A stretch of 64,000 bases of DNA. Origin: Zarea fungicola. Lineage: Eukaryota > Ascomycota > Sordariomycetes > Hypocreales > Cordycipitaceae. The stretch covers positions 146,762-210,761 of the forward strand of contig FWCC01000296.1 in the NCBI GenBank assembly GCA_900169235.1, read 5' to 3'. Position numbers and translations under genes: made by a program. The notes beneath the pieces were generated by a model. That model was not told where the DNA came from and ran no database searches. It worked only from the letters and a program-made list of their open reading frames with translations. Shown here piece after piece: positions 1-12,298 of the stretch. The stretch's first letter is position 1, and the number at the start of each line of letters is the position of its first letter.

Positions 1-276
1 GCTTACGGAATATCCTATACATGGATATCATTTGGTTATTAAAATGCTTTGTATTCTAAACTGTAATAGAAATTCTGCCCTTTAAGCCAGCCATTGCTTA
101 CAAGTACAGTTAATACTGTACCCCTTCCCCACTCTATCACCGCCTCATACTAGGTAATCATCATACCTCGCCTGCCTCATATCTCTGTACATGTACAATC
201 GTCACCGTTGTTACCTAATCTACATTTGATTCACCAGAATAACAGCAGTGAGAAGAATAAACCCAACGGCGTGTTT

Positions 277-2085
277 CTAGAGCTCGTCCTTGTCGTAGAA
301 TTCCTCCTGGCTACCTGTGTCTTCTTCCCCACTCTCTCCCTCATAGTTCTGCTCATCCACCTCTGGCGCCTTTGCTGCTTCCTTGTCCCGTAAGCCTTGC
401 TTCTGAATCTTTTTGCCACTCTCCTCGCCTGTCTTGTGTGGTTGTTTCTTCTCAACCTTTGGTTTGGTCGTTGTTTTGGCCTTGTTCGTATTCTTACTAT
501 CACGCTTCGCCTTCGCCTTCGTTTTCTTGCCAGCAGTCTCCTCATCATCATCCTCGTCAATATAGCCCTTGAGTTCACGGACACCTGCCAGTCCAGAGTC
601 TGAAACCTCGAGTCGCCATCCGGCATCACCAGCAATCTTTTGTATCTGGTCCGCCATGTCTTGGACAGTGTCTGGGTCGATTTCAAGCTTTTTTAGCTCT
701 GCGCGCGTGAGCGACTCGACCTTGCCACCATCTTCTCTGCTTGCGCCTTTGGCAACCACCACTGATTGAAGCTTTGTCTCGGTAGAGATCGCATTCGACA
801 TGAAGCTTCGTGGCGGTGTCAGCTTGAATGGAGTCCGGCCAGCCTCGTCCGCCGCCGACAATAGGCCTCGCGATCCGACAGTAATGTCACCAACCACAGC
901 TCTCCTTCCTCCTAGGCCGGCGTCGCTTTCAATATCGCGAAGTAGCTCCTTGAGCGCTGATGCGGCAGCGGCCGCAGCGGCCTCTGCCTCTCCCATTTTC
1001 ACCTTTGACTGCCCCTCTCCGTCCACTGCGGGCTCCTCTTTGGTGTACCCTTGGCTTTTCTGGTCTATGAGCAGTGACGCCTCGTTTGACACCAGCTGGC
1101 AGCTAATGGCGTTGGCTCTAGTCGGCTTCGGGGGCAAAAACGCGGCGTCGTTGCACAGTCGCGGCGTATCAATAACCATGACGTACGCGCAAATCGTCAC
1201 CTCCTTTATCCAGCTAATCTTATCGGCGTGAATTCCAGGCACACAGTGGTACTGGACCTCAATTGTGCGCTCTCGCTGCGTCAAATCGCAAATCGTGCCG
1301 CCGACGAGCTTCTGCACCAAGTATCGCTGCTTGCCCTTTGCTTGTAGCTGGGCAGGAATAGGATCGACGTCATGGTCGTCCACCGTCGACTTCTCCGCAC
1401 TTTTCGGGAGTGGAGGGATCATAGGTACCCGTCCTAGGACGTACTCTGGCGAGTGAAGGTCGCGCTTCGGAGGTTGGCCTGGGGGGCTGCTCGCAAGGGC
1501 ATGATACTGCACAATCTCTGTGTTTTGACAGAAGCTGTAGCTCCACCACCCGGACACGTAGTACAGACACGTATCTTCGAGGTTAGCTATGAGCCCCCAT
1601 CCGCTGGTCACGGCACGAGTTTCCTCGCGGGCCTCCTCCGCCTTGGCCAGCTCCGTTGCTGTCTTGTTATCCGCCGGCGACGCTTCGATCACCGGTATTG
1701 AGCATAAGCACCTATATTCTCCCATGTTCACCATTTCGTATGTATATGACTCAATGTCTGCATCGTCTTTGTTGGGCCTGTCGGCAGTAACGGTCGGCTG
1801 TGCCTTGCCAGCGGAGAGAGCTGGCTGTTGGGTATTTCGTTCAAGCAGTGTCTTGGCATCATTTTCGGAAATAGCCTCATCTTCAAAAATGACCTCGAAC
1901 TATGCAATTGTTACGTATGTCAGAGTGTCGAACTGCAACTTTTCGTCTTGCACCGGCGGCAAGATGGCTTGCGGGAACTATCATACCTCTGGGTGAGCCA
2001 AGACATCTTCGTGAATGCTGAAGCTCTGGAGCTTGGCTCCGCAGGTGCGGAGCGCTGCTAATAATAGTAGAGCCGCCCGGCGCAT
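277..2085 (-). CDS. YOS9: Protein OS-9 homologue / ER quality-control lectin Yos9
   Basis: Two exons, 1987..2085 and 277..1899, joined across an 87 bp GTATGA..ATAG intron, give 573 residues. The start is the ATG at 2085, which opens a short hydrophobic signal peptide (MRRAALLLLAALRTCGAKLQ). An MRH (mannose-6-phosphate-receptor homology) lectin domain spans roughly residues 145-285. It contains the paired Trp motif SGWWSYSFC, a Cys-rich core and a closing Cys near DTPRLCNDAA. A long Lys/Glu-rich low-complexity region follows, and the protein ends in KDEL, an ER-retrieval signal. Known role of the family: recognises trimmed N-glycans on misfolded luminal proteins and hands them to the Hrd1 ERAD ligase. 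Yeast Yos9 ends in HDEL, so the KDEL here is a small difference. The next gene upstream, RCM1, is on the same strand about 490 bp away. Confidence 0.93.
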
Positions 2086-2572
2086 TGTGCCGCAATATGC
2101 TTGTTAGGTCACATAGAGCCGCAATGGGCGATGTTGTATGGAAGTTGAGTCGTGACAGCTTGGCTGAGATGGACACATGTGCTATAGTAAGCCGCTGCAG
2201 GCAGCACCTAATCAGGTTGAGTCGTCACTTGATACCGGGCCGATGTTTAACCGTGCTAACACAGCATTTGCGGCTGAATCGGGGCAATGTAAGTATTAAT
2301 AACAGCAGAACTTAAATATATTTTAATTCATTTTTATTTCAAAAAGAAGGTGTATAGGTATTTGGCATGGAAACATTTATGACTACTTGATGAGTGCCCG
2401 ACAAAAAAATAGGTACAAAAAAGGCTCACAGTAGCAGGCGTAAAATGGGGCACAGTCTGGCCGGCCTATGTAGTAACATCTCTGCAGGGTCAACATGTGA
2501 GGAAATCACATTAGGCTTCGCTAGAATTCTACAATGCAATTACACTCGGTCTATAATATCAGCACAATGCCG
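2086..2572. other. Intergenic: YOS9 promoter and RCM1 3' flank
   Basis: This 487 bp gap separates two minus-strand genes, so it should hold the YOS9 promoter and leader and the RCM1 3' UTR. A clearly AT-rich patch lies around 2305-2350. No convincing TATA box or ORF was seen. Confidence 0.5.
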
Positions 2573-4460
2573 TTAGTCTTCAAATCCACCCCAATCCTCC
2601 TCCTCCTCGCTCTCTTCCTCTTCATCCTCGTCTTCATCTTCACCTTCGGATTCGTCGTCCCCGCTGTCGCCGTCCACCTCCTCATCATCTGTCAAATCTC
2701 TCGGCAGCAACTCCACGGGTCTTCCTGTCGTTTTCAAATATGGCATTCCGGTGATATCTCGTACGATCCTCCCGTCATCGTCTCTCATGTAAGGCCCATC
2801 GGGGTCCATTGCCTCATCCTTGCTTCCCTCTCTCACGAAACCTGCCACAAAAAAGCCCATAACACCGTACCCGTCGCTCTTGTACGAACGAATGCACGCA
2901 TCAGCCACCTCTGCGTTCCCACCGCAGCTCTCTACTAGGCCTCGTACCGGCCACTCACGCATCCCTCTTACCTGCTCAGACCGCTTCATAATACGCCATC
3001 CGCGTCTCTGGGCAATTTCGGATGAGAGTACCTTCATGACCACATGCTCGTTTTCCTGTGAGTGGATTGAGCATGTTGAATAAGTTACTTTTTTGGCGGC
3101 GGGAAAGGTGAGCGCGTGCAGGACTATTTTAAGTTGGAAACCGGCAAGCGCCTGTAATCGCGACTCGAGATCCTTTTCGGAGCTGACAACCGTCTCATTT
3201 CCCTCGTCATCAATCATAACACTGTTTTGCGCAGCTTCCTTGTCGTCTAGCCTCCGTTTTTTACTCTTTTCATCCTTGTGGTCGCCAGTTTTGCGGTTCC
3301 CTTTGTCTTGCTTTTTGCTAGGCCCTGCTGTTGACGATGCCGCCAACTCGGGAATGTGCAGTTCCGGCATGGAATCACGTCCAACAATACCGCTGCCGGA
3401 GCAACTGGGATCCAAAAGAAGCGAGCCAACCTTTTCAAATTGAGGTCCCGTCGGGTCTACTTGGCAAAAGTCTTGCCCAAACCCAACCCTCGTCCTGCCT
3501 TGCGAGCCGGCAATCTTGACCATTTTGGTCAGTGTCTCTGACCGCCGCTTATCCTTCTCAAATGCGAAAATTTTCTGCGAGGCCCCTTCTCGCTCAAAAT
3601 CTGGCCGTCTTGCGTGACAAATGGCTGCTAAGTGCGTCGTTTTGTTGCCCGGCGCGGCGCAGCCATCCACCACATCACCGTCCTCCGGGTGAGGGTCGAG
3701 TAGATATGCCGGAAAGCACGACGCCTTATCTTGAAAAATAATTTTGCCGGATTTGTATGCTTCTGTTTTGGACAAATCGATGCCTTGCGTAACGCCGACA
3801 AGGTTCGGGATGTGAGGGTCGACGAGGATCCTGCGCTGCTTCCCGCCAGCTGTTTGCGCAAGAACTTGATCAATGGTCGTTACATGCTCGTAGCCCTTGA
3901 ATGTAGTGCTGAGTTGCTCCTCTACAGTTGTTTTGATGGTATTGATGCGTACCCAACGCGGAATCTTTGCTTCCTCTCCTGCGGCCGCACGGTCAACTTG
4001 CTCCTTGAGAAATTCCATGGATGACGCTTTGCGGCGCAACCTCGCACGGGTAAGTTCCGACGTTAACCGTGCCTTGTACTTCTCAATGGTCACTCTCAAG
4101 CCATGGGTCTTTGGGAGTGCGACACCGCTTTTTGCTAACAATAAATCATGCGTGAGAAGAAGTGCAAGAATAGGAGTCATCTGTCACAACAAGTGATGAG
4201 TATTAGCCCCGATGTATCAGCAAGAATTGTTCAAGATTTGAAAGAAAATGGCGCGTTACCTTTTTCTCCAGAGGTAAAATTCCAGACTCTTCAATCACTT
4301 CTTTGAGAATGGCACTCCATTTGCTCGTCTCAAGCACAAGAGCGTAAAGCTGTCCTGGCTTGGATTTGATGTTGCGCCGACCAAAAACTCGCGACTTAAG
4401 ACTGCCACCCTCGGTGAAGGAGGCGAGTAACACCTCCGCTCCTTCATGGTACAAAGACAT
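2573..4460 (-). CDS. RCM1: 25S rRNA m5C methyltransferase Rcm1/NSUN5
   Basis: Exon 1 (4260..4460, 67 aa, MSLYHEGAEVLL...) joins exon 2 (2573..4180) across a 79 bp intron, giving 602 residues. The exon join reads LPLEKK-MTPILALLLTHDLLLAK, as expected for NSUN5 proteins. It has the NOL1/NOP2/Sun SAM-dependent methyltransferase core: SAM-binding DGCAAPGNKTTH near residue 239, motif IV DPSCSGSG near 330, and the catalytic TYSTCS motif VI near 435. Both conserved cysteines are present. The C-terminus is a long Asp/Glu tail ending EEDWGGFED, and there is a charged Lys/Glu insert after motif IV. Known role of the family: methylates one cytosine in large-subunit rRNA during nucleolar ribosome assembly. 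Placement in NSUN5 rather than Nop2 rests on the N-terminal region and domain order. Confidence 0.92.
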
Positions 4461-5082
4461 TGTGCATCCAAAAAATACACTGTCACAATCAAAATGCTAG
4501 TTTTTGTAACCAAAAAAAGCAGTGATGACTACAAGAATTTTCAACGTCGGCGTTTTAATGTAGAAGTACGTTTGATAAATTTTGTCTCCCACAAGTGTTG
4601 AAAACTGCAAATGCAATTAACCGTGGTTGCCCCGCGACTTGCTCTCACCGTGTAAGTCGCGACTCCGTCAAGCCTAGCACAATCACATTCAGAAGACGTT
4701 TAACTGGCAGAAAACTGTCAATTGCTATATCCTTTATATAACCCGTAGATGGCTCCTATACAGCGCCATGCAAAAAAAAATTTGTCTGCTTAAAATGCCT
4801 TTAAAGGCAAACTCCTGGGCATGGTGCCCAAGGAGGAGAAGAAGAAACGGCATAAATGTCACAATGTACAATGAGAATCCAAAAAGACATGAACATCTCA
4901 TACAATCAATCATGCTGGCAAATTTTATGCAAATTGCAGCAATCCCAACCCTTGCATCGGCGTGTTCTGCCTCTACGCTAGAATCAATGAAACGAGTGGT
5001 GCAGGTGTATTCACAGGCCTTGAGGCCATGAATTGCAGCCAGAAACAGTCGGCGGAAAGATTCTTACACTTCGTGCCTGAGC
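4461..5082. other. Intergenic: RCM1 promoter and 3' flank of the WSC gene
   Basis: This 622 bp non-coding gap holds the promoter of RCM1 and the 3' UTR of the DUF1996-WSC gene. A small open frame at 4768-5031 has no recognisable motif and was not called. TATATAA-like sequence occurs near 4735, but it is too far from the RCM1 start to be assigned. Confidence 0.5.
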
Positions 5083-7058
5083 TTAGTGATGGTGAGCGTG
5101 GCGAGCAGCGTGGCGACTAGCGTGGGCCTCACGGCGTTTAGGAGCGTCTTTCAAGGTGACCTGACCTGACTTGCTGTAGACAGACAGGGCCCAGCTGCCA
5201 CCACACTTGGTGTTGGGGCTGTCTTCACATGCCATGCCGCAGGCAGACTCGGGGAGAATCTCGGAACCGAATAGCTCGTTGCCGCAGTAGCACTGACCAG
5301 CGTACTCAGTACCAGCAATGGAGAAGTTCAGTTTTTTGCACGCAGCAATACATTTCTCGTTGCTCATACGGCCAATGTCGGGGCGAATCTTGCCGTTCAG
5401 AGTACGTGCCTCGTTATCCTTGTAGCAACCAACGTACTTGAAACCCGCGACCTCAACGCCAGTGCTGCTAGGAGACGAGGGAGCAGTGCCAGTTATGGTA
5501 GTAGTCATGGTGGTAGTCGACGTCTTGACAGGTTCACATTGACCACCACCAGTAGAGAGAGGGGTAGTTGCCGCAGGGGCACTGGTTTGGGTGTTGCTGG
5601 GAGCAACGGATGAAGCAGAAGATCCGGCCGGGGCGGACGAGCCGGGGTAGCCATAATCGGGAGTCGACTGCGAAGCCGGGCTGGTGCTGGAAGAGGCAGG
5701 AGCACTGGAGGCGGGAGCACTGGAGGCGGGAGCACTGGAGGCGGGAGCACTAGAGGCGGGAGCACTAGAGGCGGGAGCACTGGAGGCGGGAGCACTGGAG
5801 GCGGGAGCACTGGAGGCGGGAGCACTGGAGGCGGGAGCACTGGAGGACTGGCTGTTGGTGGGAGTAGGAGCAGCGCTGGAAGATTGGCTCGGGTTGGGAG
5901 ATCCGTTGCCGGCACCACAGCTCCAGCCGGTGGGGGGGTTGTCACCGGGCAGCTTGGTCAGAGTACCAGTAACCTGCTCGCCTACCAGATCACCAATGGT
6001 GCAGTCATTTGTGTTCTGGCCGTAGAAGAGTCCGGCACAGTTCTCCATACCGAGGGTTCCTTTATCACAGGTGTCAATGATGTGCTGCAGGAGCTTCTCG
6101 TCCCAACCAGCCATGAAGTCGGCGTGCAGGCTGTATCCGGTACAGTCTCCGTTGGAAAGGACAAAAGGCTGCTCGCCCTTGCCCTCCTCCCAGCGGCCTG
6201 CGAAGGCGGGAGTGTTCCAGTAGGTCTCATAGAAGATGTGGGGAACGTGCATCCATCCTTTAGGACAGTTGGCCTTGCCGTTCTTGTTGGTAGGGTAAGC
6301 CATGTTGTTCTTGTAATCGGTCAGGCCCGCTTCGGGGTTATAGCAAGAGGGGAAGTGAATATCGGCGCGGAGGGGAGAAGCGTAGCCGTCGCAGGTAACA
6401 TCAGGGAAGCCAACACCTTCGCCCTTGTTGTTGGGGTCCTGCATGCCGGCCATAGAGCCGTCAGAGCCGACGGGCCAGCCGGGCTTGTTCATGTCAGAAC
6501 GGGGGCAAGTCCACTTGATGGGGTTAACAGGACCGTTAGAAGGGTCCAAGTTCGAGTTGGCACCACCGGCGGGAGGGTGGCGGGCAGTAGGGTCGCCGCT
6601 GAACATTTGGAGTCCAACAGGGAATGCCTTGATTTCGTCGTCGGTAGGCTCAAAGCTGTAGATTTATATTAGACATAAGACGCAACACTCGAATAGAGGC
6701 AGAATACTCACAAATAGTAGACATTGTTGTAGAAGATCTCAACGGACTCGAAATGACCAGTCTTTGGATCTTTGAAGTACAACGAAGGAAACCAGTAGTT
6801 GGAGTCGTCTCCAGCAACTCTGGCGCTACTGCAGTTGGACTTCAAAAGATCCTGGCCAGTAGAGCTTTTGCTGAAACCACTGCCACCAAGGACGTGATGA
6901 GAATGGGTACCAATTCGACCAGGAGTGACGATGGGATCAACTCGTCCAATGGTAAGCTGCTTGTTGGTGAAGTGCAAAACAGCAAAGGTACGCTGGTCCT
7001 TGGCGGCGGCGGCAGCGCCGAAGAGCGCCGTGGCGGCGGCAGCAGTGGTGAACTTCAT
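5083..7058 (-). CDS. Secreted DUF1996 protein with C-terminal WSC domain
   Basis: Exons 6712..7058 and 5083..6655 (56 bp intron, join reading VYYFFEPTDDEIKAFP) give 639 residues. A signal peptide (MKFTTAAAATALFGAAAAAK) is followed by a DUF1996 domain to about residue 290, with the conserved HSHHVLGGSGF start and a GWMHVPHIFYETYWNTP block. A Ser/Thr/Pro/Ala linker follows, with about ten SSAPA units at residues 385-434. A WSC domain spans about 522-612 (YVGCYKD, AGQCYCGNELF, CGG), and the tail is His-rich. WSC domains bind carbohydrate and occur in wall sensors and wall-degrading enzymes. No transmembrane helix follows the WSC domain, so a secreted or wall-bound protein is more likely than a Wsc1-type stress sensor. 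The function of DUF1996 is not known to me. Confidence 0.9.
5699..5848. repeat. In-frame 15 bp minisatellite in the WSC gene linker
   Basis: About ten head-to-tail copies of GGAGCACTGGAGGCG (plus-strand reading) encode SSAPA repeats on the minus strand. The copies are nearly identical. The units at 5744 and 5759 share one G-to-A change (ACTAGAGG), and the last copy is degenerate. The 15 bp period keeps the reading frame whatever the copy number. Confidence 0.95.
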
Positions 7059-7914
7059 AGTTGCTGGTATCGATGAGTGTATATGGGATGAGAGAACGTG
7101 TTTTCGTTGTCTGCTTTACAGAACTGATTCAAATTCAAGGCGATACGGTGATACCAGAGCACCGAAGGAAAACTTGGGGTTAATCGAGGAGGAAAAATGA
7201 AAAACCAATACTGGACGAGAGCAATCACACGGCTTGCGAGTGATGTGCACGTTTATGCTAAAAGGAGCGTAGCAAACAGGCAACGAGATGTCTGTCTTTC
7301 AGAAAGCGATATTGAAGAACAAAAAAGGAGTGGAAGTGTCCAGCAGCTTGCAACTTGTAAAGGAACGTGGGGGAGGTAAGAAGAGGAAGTATATCAACGA
7401 AAAAAGGATCGCGGATAGAGAGAGTGGAAGAAAGGAACGATCGAAGTTGGGGGAAAGTCGATATTAAAAGAGTGTGATGCGGCTCCGAGTGTAGGTGAGA
7501 CGGCAGGCCGGGATGTACGGGGTCGGGAACAAACAGAGCGGCTAGCTGAACGGGCTGGTGGTTGGTTGAAGGGCCACTAAACTGGAAACAAACATATTGA
7601 ATATACGCAGTACTCCGTACATCTCTTTGCTGTGATTTTTTTCTTCTTTTTGGTCTGTAACGGACATGGGAGAGCAGGGCTGCCTGCAGGTTCCGCCGCT
7701 GTCCCGCCACCGGCCCCAGGCAAATCCACTCTCGTTGGGTGGATTTGGCGCCCAGGGCTTGCGTGTAAACATGCAGGGGTTTCAAGGCCCTTGTTCATCC
7801 TTTTATTGTACAACGCATGAAAATACATGGGTTGTTTACAGAATGGGCATGAACAGGTTTGCTCAAGCGGAGCAGGATGAAAGCATGTTACGGAGTATCC
7901 CAATTATATTATTA

Positions 7915-7938
7915 TTGTTGTTGTTGTTGTTGTTGTTG
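7915..7938. repeat. (TTG)8 microsatellite
   Basis: Eight uninterrupted TTG triplets follow an ATTATTATT-like start, in non-coding DNA about 860 bp upstream of the WSC gene start. Confidence 0.95.
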
Positions 7939-10900
7939 TACCCTTGAATCAAAGTTGCGCTTCCCCCCCGTCATTATGTTTCGTTTCTCAGTTCATATTT
8001 CATTGGGGCATACCATGATGATGCAGAGTGGGTAGCACGAATTGCACGGCGTTTCACGGGTTCAGGGGAGAGAGAAGAAAAGAGACGACTTAGGGGCCGG
8101 CAATATGCAGCTGAGCCAATGAAGGGCTATGCTCAATAAGCATCTTGATTGGCCGTAAAGCGCATCAGCTAGGCATACTTGAAAGGTTAAGGTTAGCGTG
8201 ATTTTGGGCAAACAGCAGTCAAAGGCCGCAACTGTGCTGACTTGTTTTATGGCTAGCAGATCTTACGTGTTTCAACAGTGAGATGGTACCTGAACAAACT
8301 TTAATAGCGTCACTTTTGCTTGTACTGCTGATGGTTATCCCAATCCTGCCAGTAAAGGCAGTCTACTCACCCCTTACACTCGCAATTCGAGCATCGTTTA
8401 ACACACAAGATTAGACACAACTGTCGACGATACTCTCCATTCACCCGTATGCTGAGTCTCTGAGGTATCTAGTCGATGTTTTTTGACTACTCAGTTTAGC
8501 GAGGGTCCGATCTGAAACCAAGTTAACGCCACTTTGGCCCACAAACTAAGGCCCCCCAGCGCCAAACCAGCGGGGGTGTTCTAGTCCAGAAGCCGGAATT
8601 GCGTGCCTGTAACTATCAGTAATTGTTAAGTGGTCTGTCTTACATGTTCCGTTGAGACACCAGCAGGGCCTGACATTAATGATACCTTATTATGAAGATC
8701 TGGTAACGATGGCGATTTAACACGATGGCTTGGAAGCGAATACACATTGAGAGCTTGCATAACCAACCAGCCAGCCAACCTACCACTCCCGCTCTCGCTA
8801 AGGGGGGCGCGGTCAATTTGCGGCTTGTTTCTTGCCTCAATCTTCTACTCTGAATTTATCTGCTCCATTCGGCTACCAGTACGCTCCAGCCCAGCAGCAC
8901 GCAGCAGGGCAGTTGGCCACTCTTTCTTTTGACCTACTTTTGGGCCCAGCCTATTTGTATGAAACACGCTAGCAGTGTCAACCAACTCGCCTCACTCCCC
9001 ACTACTTCTTGGTGGCTTTTTGGTGCTTGACGTGGCGTTCTCGTTAAATTGTTCATTGACAGCGTCGGATATTGCTACCCGCTATTTCTTGGCTCCCTGG
9101 TGCCTGGCTAAGGGTTTCCCCCTGTCAGAAACGACGCCCCAGGAGGCGCTTCCTCCTAGCACCAACATTGGGACGAATTAGTCTGTCAAAGGTCATCTCT
9201 GCCCGCGTACTCCGGACGAAGAACTTTGAAATTTGCTCTAAAATGATCCCCTCCAGCGTCTAGGCTACTTAATGACGAGGATCATTGCCCAGAGTGGTAT
9301 AATATGCCTGTCAGTGTCAGGTCTGTCACGGCCATGTGGCCCGGATCCTCAACTCATTTCCTCATGCGGTATTGTCTCCCTGATGAGCCTTCCATCTATC
9401 CTTCTTCCTTTGCGATAAGATGAGCCATTAGCTCGCGTTTGCTACTGAATCGCCAATTTTCTACGGAGTACTCACCCCCAACACTATTTCCGCTCGCTTC
9501 CAATATGTAAGCATTCCGAATTTGCGGACCCCCCAGCATGGCTCCTCAGCAGCCACCCAAGCAACCAAGTTGATGCCTTGAAACACGAAACTCAATTAAA
9601 TGCTGGGTGCCCATTCTCTCCTGTGCGACCTTGTGAATAAATTCAAAGCACGGGGTACGGAATGGCGATTTAAGGAAACAAAAAAAATTAACCCAGAAAA
9701 TGACAACCACCGTAGCCCCATTTCAATCTCTTTTCATCACATTCTGCTGGACATCTCATCACCCGCACCGCCATCACCATCATCTTGCATTGATTACCTG
9801 TGGATTCCCCCTGGCTCATCTTGGCTTTTTTTTGTCCGCTTGTTTGCTTGAAACAGCCTGGGCTCCATTCATTCTGACTAGAATGCCTCTGGCGTTTCTC
9901 CACTACAGTATCTACATCTCTCGCCAGGCATCCCGCTCAGGAGCCAGACACAGCCTTTCTAAAAGTTAGTTTCCCTTGATGCCAGAACCAAATAGAGGTT
10001 TCTCTTCCTTGCTTTCTCGTTCCTTAATGTTTGAATGGCGTCAAGGCTGGCGTGTGGCTGGCACTATTTATACGCACATTTTGCCGTCCATGTCACAAAT
10101 AATTGTCAGCGTGCAGCCATGATATCGAACCACGCCAACAACAGAAGCACACATGCTCTGGTCCTCCTATTAGCCGGGTGTTGCCATTCAAAACAAGCAA
10201 ACCGGAAACGTAGCAGGCAAGAAAACCAGAAAAAAAAGACCGCACAACATCATGCAGCTTTGGTCGGTCCCATTTTATCGCTTTCGACAGTCACTCCTGA
10301 CCATGAGCCGACTCTAGGGGCAGAATACGGAGATATACCCTGCCATCCTAATTTCAACTACACCGGTACTTCGCTTTCACTCTCTCTAATTGGTAAGTGG
10401 TGCTCCAAAAACTGTTAGGCTCCCTACTCTGCACGACACCAAGCTCGTACAGACACAAAGTCGGGAGCCACAGCGCCTCGTTCTAATGAAAGCCCGCAAT
10501 CCACTCCGAGGACAGAAACAACAAAATGCATATTATTAATAGTGTCCAACATTGAAGAAGTCAGCATTTGCTAAAAAATGATCTTTAGTAGGAAATCTTC
10601 GTATCCTCCAGCGCCCATGATCTATCCATACCAACAAGGCAACGTTTTCGTAGAACATTATTCTGCGGTGATCTGTCCTGTTCTTGAAATAAATAGAATC
10701 ATGTCCAACTTTTTTCTTCTTCTTTTCCTCCCTATTATCCTTGATCCTCATTTCTGTCGCTTGTTATCCAGGGGCTTGTAAAAGGCCGGGGTTCGGGGTC
10801 TACACTCCCCGTGACAGCGGCCAAATACATCCAGAAAGAAGTAATCAAGAGACTAAATAGACGTATCAAAATCGGCCAGTCGGGAGGCTGATTACGAGTG

Positions 10901-11536
10901 GGTGCCTTAGAGCTTCCTGGACAAACCGAGAAGTTTACTTGTTCCTTCATATGTCACACGCCTTACGTGCCATTGTGACCATGGGTGTATATTGGCCCAT
11001 GCGATGACATTTAGCTCTCGCTGGGACCGCTTTGATAGTCACCAGGACTTGGAATGTTGAAAGAAGGCTACATGAATCATTTCACGGCCAATTACGAACA
11101 GGCTTAGTTAGGCAAGTGCTTATACAAGAAATCAGCGATAGACTTGTATTTTTTGGGAGTGGCTGGGCGTACTTCTTGTCGGTGCGTCTACAATGCGTAA
11201 GCGAACATGACTTTGGCTCTATTGTCACAGCACTTCATCGTTACGAATGATTCCAACTGATATCTTAAGCACCAGAAACCAAATTCAAGTACAGCTGCCT
11301 CAGCGTATGCGTCTTCAGATGACATGTTCTCGATAACCCCAGCACAATACATGGGTAACATTCTTTCCATCTGGGAATGAAAGAAATTTTATCCATCGGA
11401 GCAACATGGAGGCGAATGAATGGAGGTGCAGGGTATTTGCAAGTCCTCATTGAAGTACCGCTAAAAAGATGCAGCAATGTCCCCTTGCATTGAATTAACA
11501 CCTGCTTCTTCTGGAGCATACATATGAATTCGTAGA

Positions 11537-11550
11537 TCTCTCTCTCTCTC
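11537..11550. repeat. (TC)7 dinucleotide run
   Basis: Seven uninterrupted TC units in non-coding DNA. Confidence 0.9.
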
Positions 11551-12298
11551 TGACAGAAAAAGGGGTTGGTACAACGCGGATGTCGCTGTTTTAAATTCGA
11601 AGGCCGGACATTGTCAGTTAATTCGTTGCTTCATATATTCGCCCACTTCCTATATGAACAGTGAAAGCTGATCCTAGTTCACTGGCATATTACAACTATT
11701 GTTTCCAGGTGAGGTCAATTAGCCAAAGCTGTAGGAACCTTGTCATGCGGTTGCCGTCCCAGCACACATTCTTTCCAACTCTCATTTTGCCCTGTAAATA
11801 TTCTGTCACTGCGCGTCATCAGTCAAAACTGCAATCTCCAGTAGAGGTTGATTACCCTTTGCCACGCCTAGCGGCACTGCCTTGGATAGTTCCCCAAGGT
11901 TCAGACGTTGGTCGCCATTCTTGGTCGCGCCTGTGCATTACATACATGTTGGTGGTGAAGGAATCCTTGCCTTGAAAAAAAAAAAGAAGAAGAATCAATT
12001 CTAAGTATATCGCCGCCAATGCTGCGAGTTGATGTGTTCCTGACCAGAGGCGGGATTCAACATCTGTGGAGGGGTATATATATAAATGGTATAAAATCCC
12101 TGTACCAAAACTCCATCCAAAAGCTCCATAGTTCGAAGCTTCAAAGTTACATCAGCCTTTGTTCATATCGTAATACCCCAACCCCGATGTAGGGGTGCCG
12201 AAAAGAAGAAAAGCAAACAACGGAAAAAGCAACCATGCACTGGGTAATTAAACCACAAGTGCCCCTTCATTCTGGTTCAAATGGCTCACAGCTGTGGC

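Larger units (their letters stand above)
7059..12298. other. Long intergenic stretch, no gene supported
   Basis: These 5.2 kb lie upstream of the WSC gene and downstream of the velvet gene. All open frames are short (175 aa at most), overlap frames on the other strand and show no family motif. The stretch contains three copies of the TACTCCGTA motif (7611, 7889, 9462), a (TTG)8 run and a (TC)7 run. It may hold long leaders, regulatory DNA or a non-coding RNA; nothing in the sequence decides this. Confidence 0.6.
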
